Origin: Salinisphaera sp. LB1 | GTDB lineage: Bacteria > Pseudomonadota > Gammaproteobacteria > Nevskiales > Salinisphaeraceae | Length of the DNA: 64,000 nucleotides | NCBI RefSeq assembly: GCF_003177035.1 | Contig: NZ_CP029488.1 | Location: forward strand, 2,604,001 to 2,668,000 | Direction of reading: 5' to 3' | Shown here: piece by piece, positions 15,762 to 23,423 of the stretch | Numbering within the stretch: the stretch's first letter is position 1 | Layout of the letters: each line of letters starts with the position of its first letter | Program-made: the position numbers and the translations under genes | The notes under the pieces: generated by a model | Told to the model about the DNA's origin: nothing | The model's input: only the letters and a program-made list of their open reading frames with translations | The model's database searches: none

Positions 15762-18700
15762 TCAGCCTTGTTTGTCGTCGCTCACCGTCAGCGGCAGGTC
15801 GAAGATGAAGGTGGCGCCTTCCCCCAGACGAGATTCGGCCCAAAGTTCGCCGTCGTGCCAGTTGATCACGGTGCGGCTGATGGCCAGACCCATGCCCATA
15901 CCCTTGAGCTTGGTCGAATGGAATGAATCGAAGATTGCGCTGATCTGATTCGGAGGGATGCCTTCGCCGGTATCGCTGACGGTGACCCGTACATGCGCAT
16001 CATCCGGCTGTTCGGTGGTGACGCGCAACGTGCGGCGGTCCTCGTCGACGGTTTCCATGGCGTCGAGCGCGTTGCGGATCAGGTTGATCAGGACCTGTTC
16101 GATCTGTACCGGATGGCCGGTCAGCGTCGGTATTGATGCATGGGTGGCCACCCGCATGTCGACGTTCATGCGGTTGGCGTTCGACTCCATTAATGCCGTG
16201 GCCTGGCGCACCAGTTCGTTGATATCGATCTTTTCGTTCCCGGTTTCCTGCCGGCCGACGAGGCCACGGGTCTGCTCGATGATATCGCCCGCGAGCTGGA
16301 CCTGCTCGGCAATCCGGCGCACGATTTCCGTGGTTGCGTCGGCGGGTTTGCCGGCATGCAGCATGCGTGTAAGCGCGCCCGCATAATTGCCGATCGCGCT
16401 CAGCGGCTGGCCCATGTCGTGGGCCAGGGTGCTGGCCATTTCGCCGAGCGTAGCCATGCGCTGTATGTAGATCAGGCGTTTTTCCTCTTCCGGGCCCACT
16501 TCGCCTCGGCGTTCGGGATCGTTGATATCCGCCATGAGAATATACAGACCGACCACGTCCTGATCTTGATGATGGGGGACCAGGCTTACGTGCAATAGTC
16601 GCTTGTCTTGCTGGGTCTGGTTCCATTGCAGCTGACAGTGGGTGGTTCTGCCCGCCAGGGCGGAGTCCAGATACGGCGCCAGCGCGCGATAGGCCCGATT
16701 GCCAAGCGCCTGTGCGAGCGTGACGCCCGGCTCGGTGGCTTCAAACCATTGGCGCTGAGCCGCGTTGGAAAAACACACCACTCGATCCGTATCGATATAG
16801 GTGATGAGCGTAGGCAGCGCATCGGCCAGCAGCTGAAGTTGCCACTGGGCATGGCGCACGCGCGAATCGACATACTTGAGATCGGTGATATCGCGGTCGA
16901 TACCGACCCAGCGCGCGGTGCCGAAGGCTCTTTCCTCGACCAGTCGGCCGTGACTCGCGAACCAGCGGATACTGCCGTCCCGGTGCCGGATGCGGTACTG
17001 CAGGCCCTCGTCGGCCGCTCCGCCCTGGAAAGGTATCTTGTCGACGAAGGCCTTCCGGTCCTCAGGCAGTACGCGTTCCTGCCAGGCCTGAAGTGAATTG
17101 GCGAGCTGGCGGTCCTCGAAACCCATCAGCCGTTTCAGGCGCGGCGACATATAGATTTGATCGGGCAGGGCGCCGGGATTGTCCGGGTCGACCTGCATTT
17201 CCCACATGCCGCCGTTGATCGCGTCCATGGCGAGATCCAGGCGTTGCTCGCTGGCCTGCGACGTCAGCAAGGCGCGCTTGAGGTCGGTGATGTCGGTGAA
17301 CGTGATCACCACCCCGTCGATGCTGTTGTCGCGGGTGCGATAGGGCAAGACCCGGCGTAGATACCAGCGGTCGTTTTCGGCCTGCACCTCGCGTTCGCGT
17401 ACCGATAATTCCGAGATGACCTCATCGGCGTCGCTGACCAGGTCCGGGTCGCTGAACTTCATCGTGATGTCGGTCAGCGGGCGGCCGATATCGGAATTGA
17501 TCAGGCTCAGCAACTGCTTGATGGCCGGCGTAAAACGCTTGATGCACAGAGTCCGGTCGAGAAACAGAGTGGCGATCTGGGTGCCTGAGAACAGATTGCT
17601 CAGGTCGTTATGGGCCCGTTCCAGTTCGTCGACCTTGGCTTCCAGCTCGCTGTTGACCGTAATCAGTTCCTCGTTTAGCGACTGCAGTTCCTCCTTGGAT
17701 GTTTCCAACTCTTCGTTGGTGGACTGCAGCTCCTCGTTCATCGACATGACTTCTTCGCTGGAGCTCTTCAGGTCCTCGTTGGCGGCCTCCAGCGCCCGAA
17801 TGGTGCTGGTGAGCTCAGCCCGGGTGTCTTCCAGCTCCTCGCCGAGTTGGCGTTCGACGTCGCTCTGGTAGGCGTTCTTGTGCTGGTTTGAGGCCGCTCG
17901 TTGCACACGCTCGAAGGTCACCAGAACGAGGCCGCGAGCGGTGGACGGTTCCTTGATCGGACGGGCGCGGATATTAAGCAGGTTTCCCCCATGGCGGCCT
18001 TCGAGCGTGGACGTCACCTCGTTCGGGTGACCTTCGGTGAAGGCACGATGGGTGACCGCCCGCACATGGCTGCGAAATGGCTCACGCACCATATCGACGA
18101 TGTTGAGCGAGGACTGGCCGAACGGCAGGTTGAAGTAATCGTCAGTGGGCCCGTAGCTGCATAGGATATCCAGCGCCCGATTGACCAGTACCGCTGCGGG
18201 CACGTGATCGCGAAGCAGCACGTCGCGCGCGATATTCTCTACGGTATCCGGGCGGCCCGAAGCATGCGCGGCTGTCGGTTTCAGGTTGTGGGCGCTGTCG
18301 CCATAAAACACTTGCGGTATTCGGCCCCGCTGATCGGGACCCATGCGACGGAACAGCCGGCTGCCGTTGACAACCGGCTCGAACAGATCGACTTGGCCGC
18401 TGAGCGTTTCCGAATTGCCGAGGAACAGAAAACCGTCTGACTTGAGCGCGAAATGAAAGGTCGAAATGACCTGCTTCTGGGTCTCGGGCTTGAGATACAT
18501 CAGCAGATTGCGGCAGCTGATCAGATCCAGCCGCGAAAAAGGGGGGTCATCAATGAGGTTCTGCGAAGTGAACACGATCTGTTCGCGTATCACCCGCTTG
18601 ATCTGGTACTGGCTGTCGACCTTGTCGAAGAAACCGCGCAAGCGCTGGTCGCCGATATCCTCGCGTATCGATTCCGGATAGAGGCCGGTGCGCGCGACAT

Positions 18701-19802
18701 CCAGCGCGGCCCGGTCGATATCGCTGGCGAAGATGGTATAGCGGAAATCCTTGCCGCTGGCCTGGATGGCCTCGGACACGAGGATGGCGATCGAATAGGC
18801 TTCCTCGCCGGTCGCACAGCCCGGCACCCAGATGCGTAGCGGGTACTCGACGCTGCGCTCTTTCAGCAGTGGCTGGATCGCGTGCTCTTCGAGTGTTTTG
18901 TAGGTCGCGGGTTCGCGGAAGAAATCGGTGACGCTGATCAGAAAATCCTGCGTCAGGCGGGCGCGTTCGTCGCTCTCTTCCTTGAGTCGCTCGATGTAGC
19001 CGTCGACCGTATGGATCGCCGCCAGCCCCATGCGCCGCAGAATTCGGCGCTTGAGCATGCGCGGCTTGTAGCAGGCGAAGTGGTCTCGGCTGTTGTACTG
19101 GCGCAACAGCTTGAGGATCGAATCAAGCTGCTCGGCGGTAATCGAGTTCTCGGTGTCATCTTTGCCGTCGGCGGGCCGTGGGCCGTGCATCCGAGTGGAG
19201 TTGAGCCGCAGATGATTAGTCAGCGGCTCGATTAGATCGACGGTATCGCGCACGAAATCGAGTACCGACGTCTGGATCGCCGCGCGCGGCATGCCGTCGT
19301 GTTCGGCGTTGTCGGGATTCTGGGCCATGGTGAGCCCGCCGCTGGCCTTGATTGCCTTGATGCCGAGCGCGCCGTCGCTGCCAGAGCCGGACAGGATAAT
19401 ACCGATCGCCTCGCTGCCGCGTGCCTCGGCAAGTTTGCGAAAGAAACGGTCGATGACCGTGGGCACGGTTTCGTGCGAAACGCTGCGGTGCAGTTTCAGC
19501 AGGTCGTCCTCGATGCCAAGATCATGGCCGGCGGGCATGACATAAACACGATCGGCTTGCAGCGCCATATTGTCTTCGATGGTCACCACCGGCAGCGTCG
19601 TCGCGCGGGCCAGCAGTTCAGGCAGCTGCGAAACATGCGAAGGCGCCAGGTGCTGGACGACCACGAAAGCCGCGCCCGTTTCGGCTGGCATGTGCGCCAG
19701 TAGTGCCGAAACCTGTTCGAGACCACCGGCCGATGCGCCGATGGCGACCACCGGGACATGCGTATTCGTTCCGGTGTCCCGCTCGGACGCGATCTCTGTC
19801 AT
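15762..19802 (-). CDS. CheB-CheR-PAS-histidine kinase multidomain protein
   Basis: This 1346-residue cytoplasmic signalling protein joins two chemotaxis modification enzymes to a kinase. Residues 15-200 are a CheB methylesterase domain (Ser24 in IGASAGG; QHLAPSH; GSGSDG). Residues 220-500 are a CheR methyltransferase (CYKPRMLKRRILRRM; SVTDFFREP; VPGCATGEEAYS). A long coiled coil follows, with Glu/Asn-rich heptads around residues 650-730 and PAS domains on either side. The kinase part is FixL-like: phospho-acceptor His1128 in TLAHDMGQPLSAIGNYAGA, then N, G1 and G2 boxes (NLIRNALDAME, DTGEGIPP, GMGLAIS). No receptor or flagellar genes are nearby. A stand-alone receiver downstream is the likely partner. 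The start Met is well placed but its ribosome-binding site is weak. Confidence 0.9.
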   Translation of the reverse strand: MTEIASERDTGTNTHVPVVAIGASAGGLEQVSALLAHMPAETGAAFVVVQHLAPSHVSQLPELLARATTLPVVTIEDNMALQADRVYVMPAGHDLGIEDDLLKLHRSVSHETVPTVIDRFFRKLAEARGSEAIGIILSGSGSDGALGIKAIKASGGLTMAQNPDNAEHDGMPRAAIQTSVLDFVRDTVDLIEPLTNHLRLNSTRMHGPRPADGKDDTENSITAEQLDSILKLLRQYNSRDHFACYKPRMLKRRILRRMGLAAIHTVDGYIERLKEESDERARLTQDFLISVTDFFREPATYKTLEEHAIQPLLKERSVEYPLRIWVPGCATGEEAYSIAILVSEAIQASGKDFRYTIFASDIDRAALDVARTGLYPESIREDIGDQRLRGFFDKVDSQYQIKRVIREQIVFTSQNLIDDPPFSRLDLISCRNLLMYLKPETQKQVISTFHFALKSDGFLFLGNSETLSGQVDLFEPVVNGSRLFRRMGPDQRGRIPQVFYGDSAHNLKPTAAHASGRPDTVENIARDVLLRDHVPAAVLVNRALDILCSYGPTDDYFNLPFGQSSLNIVDMVREPFRSHVRAVTHRAFTEGHPNEVTSTLEGRHGGNLLNIRARPIKEPSTARGLVLVTFERVQRAASNQHKNAYQSDVERQLGEELEDTRAELTSTIRALEAANEDLKSSSEEVMSMNEELQSTNEELETSKEELQSLNEELITVNSELEAKVDELERAHNDLSNLFSGTQIATLFLDRTLCIKRFTPAIKQLLSLINSDIGRPLTDITMKFSDPDLVSDADEVISELSVREREVQAENDRWYLRRVLPYRTRDNSIDGVVITFTDITDLKRALLTSQASEQRLDLAMDAINGGMWEMQVDPDNPGALPDQIYMSPRLKRLMGFEDRQLANSLQAWQERVLPEDRKAFVDKIPFQGGAADEGLQYRIRHRDGSIRWFASHGRLVEERAFGTARWVGIDRDITDLKYVDSRVRHAQWQLQLLADALPTLITYIDTDRVVCFSNAAQRQWFEATEPGVTLAQALGNRAYRALAPYLDSALAGRTTHCQLQWNQTQQDKRLLHVSLVPHHQDQDVVGLYILMADINDPERRGEVGPEEEKRLIYIQRMATLGEMASTLAHDMGQPLSAIGNYAGALTRMLHAGKPADATTEIVRRIAEQVQLAGDIIEQTRGLVGRQETGNEKIDINELVRQATALMESNANRMNVDMRVATHASIPTLTGHPVQIEQVLINLIRNALDAMETVDEDRRTLRVTTEQPDDAHVRVTVSDTGEGIPPNQISAIFDSFHSTKLKGMGMGLAISRTVINWHDGELWAESRLGEGATFIFDLPLTVSDDKQG

Positions 19803-19875
19803 TTATGGGCTCAAATACGTCGTCGATTGGCTATAACGGCATCATACAACGATCATCGCGTGCCGATACATCATA

Positions 19876-19906
19876 TAAAAATGGCCTCCGTCAATTGGCG
19901 GAGGCC
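19876..19906 (-). terminator. Rho-independent terminator
   Basis: On the minus strand, stem GGCCTCCG/CGGAGGCC with an 8-base loop is followed by ATTTTTAT. It lies after the gene at 20008-20541 and just before the kinase gene, and so separates their transcripts. Confidence 0.75.
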
Positions 19907-20007
19907 ACCGGGTGCACTCTCCAAGGGGGGTGAGAGAGTGCGGCCCTGGGAAGACGAGCGGTTACCGGGGCCCTGGTTGAGAACGCAGGCGGTAACCGTC
20001 GGGCTGC

Positions 20008-20541
20008 TTACAGCCTGAAGTCTTCCCGTGCCCGGCCCGGATGGGGTAGTTCCCAGGCGCAGGCGAATCGGCGGACGAAAGGGGCTAGATCGAGCGTACC
20101 GAAAAATGACGGCCCGTATCCCCCTAGGCCCTCGAATTGGCGAACCGAGCGGTAGTGGTAGCGGGCGGGCACGTAGCGCCGGCAGCGGGCGGCCCGTTGG
20201 GTGGCGATTGGTTGTCGGTGTGCCGACGTGCTGGGCTGGTAATGGTGTCCGGCGACCAACACCACCGGCTCGACCGGCGCCGGCGAATCGGCGGCCTGAT
20301 AACGGCTCAGCCAAGCGCCGACATGCGCGACGGCGGCCGGGGAGATATAGACATCCACACCGGTGTCCCGCCGCCGTGTCATCCACAGATTCATGCCATG
20401 GGGCCGCTCGGCACGCAGATAGAGCGCGTGGAAAACCAGAATCATGTATTCGTGTTCTTGCCGCTCGATCTCGGCGTCGCCGATATGAACACGCTGCCAG
20501 CCGGCGCGGCCGTTGCTGTCCGGTTGCGGTTGCTCGTCCAT
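20008..20541 (-). CDS. Uncharacterised protein, paralogue family member 3
   Basis: The protein has 177 residues. The first 90 contain the shared domain of the family seen at 13351 and 14188 (HALYLRAERPHGMNLWM, then TGVDVYISPAAVA), with closer similarity to member 1. It has an extra C-terminal region rich in Arg, Tyr and Phe (YHYRSVRQFEGLGGYG) not present in the others. It is followed by a clear terminator. Function is unknown. Three copies within 7 kb suggest local duplication or repeated acquisition with this accessory region. Confidence 0.6.
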   Translation of the reverse strand: MDEQPQPDSNGRAGWQRVHIGDAEIERQEHEYMILVFHALYLRAERPHGMNLWMTRRRDTGVDVYISPAAVAHVGAWLSRYQAADSPAPVEPVVLVAGHHYQPSTSAHRQPIATQRAARCRRYVPARYHYRSVRQFEGLGGYGPSFFGTLDLAPFVRRFACAWELPHPGRAREDFRL

Positions 20542-20649
20542 GGCCTAATTCCGGATTCCTGTATGGCTTGATTCGACCATGAAGCGCACGCCCGGTACGA
20601 TTGGGCAGGGCCCCTGCCTGGATAGGGGAAAACACTCGAAGGCGATTTG

Positions 20650-21134
20650 CAGAGAAGGTATGCCGAAGAGCAAACGCCGCGGATGCATAGGTCGCCCCTT
20701 CTCTGCGTGCGGTCACGCCGCGTCCGGATTTGGCGTTAACATCGGCCACCTTCCGGGAAGTCCAGGCCGCGCGCCAGCGCGGCTTCGACCACGGCCCGGC
20801 CCAGCGGGTGCTCAGAGACCGCTTTTTACCGCAGCGATCAGCGCCAGCACGGCATCGTTGTCGCCGTCCAGGCTTTTGATAGGGCGCACCGCCGGCCGTT
20901 CATCGGTGAGGGGTGGCGCATGTCGAGCACTATCGTATCGAGGTTGCGCAGCGCCTGAAAAGTCTCCCCAATGCGCATTAAAATGCCTATTTCGGCGGTC
21001 CCGCCGGCGCCGCGTACGATCGGCAGCGGCGACGAGGTGCCGACCGCGCCAGGGTAGCGCATCACCCGCGTCCGCCAGCGCGGCGAACACCGCCCGTTGA
21101 TAGTCGGGAGCCGCACCAATACAGCAAGGCCCAA
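20650..21134 (-). pseudogene. Heavy-metal P-type ATPase fragment, frameshifted
   Basis: Minus-strand frames give successive pieces of a CopA-like pump: SSPLPIVRGAGGTAEIGILM and RIGETFQALRNLDTIVLD (the helix before and up to the phosphorylation site, where DKTGT has been lost), TDERPAVRPIKSLDGDND, then in another frame SEHPLGRAVVEAALARGLDF, then NAKSGRGVTARREG. At least two frameshifts and both ends are missing. The 5' side of the relic abuts a dispersed 60-bp repeat (21141-21200). Outside the relic, 20542-20649 and 21201-21420 hold nothing I recognise. Confidence 0.75.
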
Positions 21135-21140
21135 ACAACG

Positions 21141-21200
21141 GCCGCCTGACTGACGCCTTTACATGGATTGCTCAGGCTCATCTCTGGATTGGAAAATACT
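21141..21200. repeat. Dispersed repeat copy B
   Basis: This 60-bp copy matches 12271-12330 with about four differences and lies seven bases from the broken P-type ATPase. Only one of the inverted end motifs (GCTCAGGCTCAT) is present here. Confidence 0.6.
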
Positions 21201-21420
21201 GCGTTATTGCCGTCGTGTGTGCCCACCCCGGGCTGCCCTGTAAAGTCGAGCTTCGTAAGAGGATTCCGGGTCGCCAGACGGCCTCGCGTGAAGCGGCAAC
21301 CGGCGCCGGGCTGCCTGTCAAATGAGCGGGCATGGGTGTCTTGGTGGCAGCAGCACGACGGCGGTGGGCCGTCACCGAGCGGCCCGTTCATGCAGTGTTG
21401 CCACACGAGCGAGACAAGCG

Positions 21421-21449
21421 TTGTACAAACAGGACAACGCCGCTAGAAT
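21421..21449 (+). promoter_or_regulatory. Probable sigma-70 promoter for the tRNA-His/tRNA-Lys operon
   Basis: TTGTAC at 21421-21426 and TAGAAT at 21444-21449 are separated by 17 bases. Transcription would start near 21456, about 40 bases before tRNA-His. Confidence 0.55.
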
Positions 21450-21495
21450 ACGCAGCTCGCGACGAGGGTATGCCCTCTTCGCGGCATCAGACGAT

Positions 21496-21572
21496 GGTGG
21501 GCGTAGCTCAGTTGGTAGAGCCCTGGATTGTGATTCCAGTCGTCGTGGGTTCGAGTCCCATCGTCCACCCCA
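21496..21572 (+). tRNA. tRNA-His (anticodon GTG)
   Basis: Cloverleaf with acceptor GTGGGCG/CGTCCAC, D-arm GCTC..GAGC, anticodon stem CTGGA/TCCAG with loop TTGTGAT (anticodon GTG), T-arm GTGGG-TTCGAGT-CCCAT, discriminator C and encoded CCA. The extra 5' G (position -1) typical of histidine tRNA is present at 21496. Confidence 0.95.
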
Positions 21573-21588
21573 CTGTCTGATGCGATAC

Positions 21589-21666
<78 letters not shown>

Positions 21667-21681
21667 TTTAGTATTAGAAAC

Positions 21682-21726
21682 AGCCGTTTAGCAAATTCTA
21701 CGGAAAATGCTAAGCGGCTTTTCTTT
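21682..21726 (+). terminator. Rho-independent terminator after tRNA-Lys
   Basis: Stem AGCCGTTTAGCA/TGCTAAGCGGCT (one G-T pair) with a 14-base loop, followed by TTTTCTTTT. It lies inside the element and replaces the tRNA operon's own terminator, now found beyond attR. Confidence 0.85.
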
Positions 21727-22425
21727 TGCGCGTTCTACGCGGGTGCTACGTTTGAAGCGTGTTAAACATGCGATAACGAAATGGTTCAGGCCCCATTCTT
21801 ACCTATGCCCAATCGCACGACGCGCGCGACTATCGCGCTTTCCCAAGGCGGGGGCGCCGCAGATATCGGCGCTAGCCTAAGCTACCTGGAACAATTCGAC
21901 TGCGGAAAGCTCGTGGTAGTTGATTCGGGTCTGGAGGCCTGTGCCGCTTCTACGGAGCGCGCGGGGCCTCGCTTGGCGTGTGGTACCCGAAGCTTGACTC
22001 CGAGATTCCTAGTCGGAATTGTCCGCGTGCGCACAACGCGTTTTAATTCTAGGCGGTGTGCCGTGCGAAGCCTCGCTTATCTTTCTCAAGCGCATCGAAG
22101 GTAACGGTAATAAAGGCGCGAATGGCTGTGGGCAAATGCTCCGCGCCTCAAAATCTCTCGAAACTTCTCCCCTATTGGTTCGTGATTCAAATCCATCACG
22201 GCCCCGCCAAGGCGCTCTTACATTAGCGGATTTAAAGCCCAACAGCCGGAAGCTATTGCTGTGTTGCCGTGCGTAAGGACGCGCTCAGGAGTGGTAACGC
22301 GAAGCCCTCTTCTTACCCTATGACTTAGGACGGGCTCGGCCCCGATTCTGATGTGCGCTACGTGCAGCAGGAGAAGACGGTATCAGTTATGGTCGGTACT
22401 CGAGGAGCAATGACCGGGTCTACCT
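21727..22425. other. Gene-poor left end of the element
   Basis: About 700 bases lie between the terminator and hamA. One open frame of 107 codons (21781-22104) lacks coding character. A degenerate tRNA-Lys-end copy lies at 22174-22209. A strong GAGGAG at 22402-22407 sits two bases before an ATG opening a 16-codon frame (22410-22460) that overlaps the hamA start; hamA's own ATG has no close ribosome-binding site. Confidence 0.45.
22174..22209 (+). repeat. Degenerate internal copy of the tRNA-Lys 3' end
   Basis: ATTGGTT, then TTCAAATCCATCACGGCCCC and GCCA, follows the order of the attL core (ATTGGTT..TTCGAGTCTTACACGGCCCACCA) with scattered changes and one-base gaps. It is about 510 bases inside attL and lacks the rest of a tRNA. 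It is probably an older or foreign attachment-site copy. Confidence 0.5.
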
Positions 22426-23423
22426 ATGAGTATCGAGGGGGCGTGGCTAGCGGAGCTTGAAACATCGTTAGCCCTTAGTAGCAGGAGCGTCGATGCCTTT
22501 CATGCACGACTGACCGAGCATGCGTACGAATGGCCTTACGGTGACAGTAAGGTTAACGCACGCTTCTACTACCTAACGTTTCGAGATGGGCTGCCAACGG
22601 CTGAGGAATTTTTAATCTATATCTCTCAGCAAATTGTACAGTTTTGCATACCTTATGAAGAGCGTTGGGAAGCTCTGCAGAAAGCTTATGTTGAAGGCGA
22701 CTCAGCTTATACGACCGAGTTAACGCATAAAGCCAGAGATCTATTTGTCAAAGCGCGTAAGGAAGGAAAGAGCACAAGCGGTGAACCTGCCGAATTGATC
22801 TTATTTCTCATTTTAGAATCCGTGCTAAAAGCCCCGCAGATAGCTTGTAAGATGTATCTAAAAACATCACAGAATGTGCCAGTTCATGGCGCTGACAGTG
22901 TGCATGTTGGCTATGATTCGGAAAGCGACCAATTGCTGATGTATTGGGGAGAATCTAAGTTATATGGCGATCTTCTAGGCGGTATTCATGCTATAAGCAG
23001 TTCGATATCGGAGTTTGTGAAAAGCAACGACGGGAAAAGCGGTAAATCGCGCGATATCGAAATAATAAACGACCACTTTAGTTTGTCCGGCGACGGAAAT
23101 AGCGATCTAAAGGAAAGAGTTTTAGATTACTTCGACCCATATAGCCCAAAGAGCAACGAGCGAAGAGATGTATACGCGTGTCTCGAATGCTTCGACTTGC
23201 CGCTATACGAGCAGCTGAAAGGTCTATCGCCCGAGCAGGCAGAACATGTTTTTCAACAAGAATTTCAAAAAAAATAGAATCTGCTTGCAGTAGTTTTCGT
23301 AAACGCCTAAAAGCTAACGATATAGAGAATCTAGAGTTTCATTTTTTCCTTATTCCATTTGAGTCAGTGCAGAAATTCCGTGATCAGTTTCTTGCAGAAA
23401 TAGGTTTGCCCGCGCCATGTTGA
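22426..23423 (+). CDS. hamA: HamA, nuclease subunit of Hachiman defence, needs a -1 frameshift
   Basis: This DUF1837 (HamA) protein belongs to the Hachiman anti-phage system, in which HamA is a PD-(D/E)XK-type nuclease held by the HamB helicase. The first frame gives 283 residues and stops at 23275. The family core is clear: Gly119-Glu120 before a hydrophobic helix, KMYLKTSQNVPVHGADSVHV with Asp157, and Glu176-Ser-Lys178 (YWGESKLY). The stop follows a run of eight A's (23267-23274); a -1 shift there continues IESACSSFRKRLKANDIENL...FFLIPFESV for 49 more residues, making 332, and ends at 23423, overlapping the hamB ATG by seven bases. The extension looks like the true family C-terminus. Either frameshifting/slippage occurs or the gene is damaged by one lost A. 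Confidence 0.82.
23267..23277 (+). promoter_or_regulatory. A8 slippery site followed by a stop codon in hamA
   Basis: CAA AAA AAA TAG in the first frame: eight A's directly before the stop. Backward slippage by one base gives CAA AAA AAA ATA GAA and the long frame. A-runs of this length support -1 ribosomal shifts and RNA-polymerase slippage in bacteria; I did not find a clear stimulating hairpin within 20 bases downstream. Confidence 0.55.

Noticed and set aside
19871-20749. 292-codon open frame on the minus strand over the third paralogue
   Set aside because: It is Arg-rich without a recognisable domain and crosses the terminator at 19876; the other frame matches two paralogues.
21781-22104. 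107-codon frame at the left end of the element
   Set aside because: No ribosome-binding site, no family resemblance, and composition unlike the other element genes.
22174-22209. Complete second tRNA or tmRNA
   Set aside because: Only the T-arm and acceptor end are recognisable; no 5' half at a proper distance and no conserved G before TTC.
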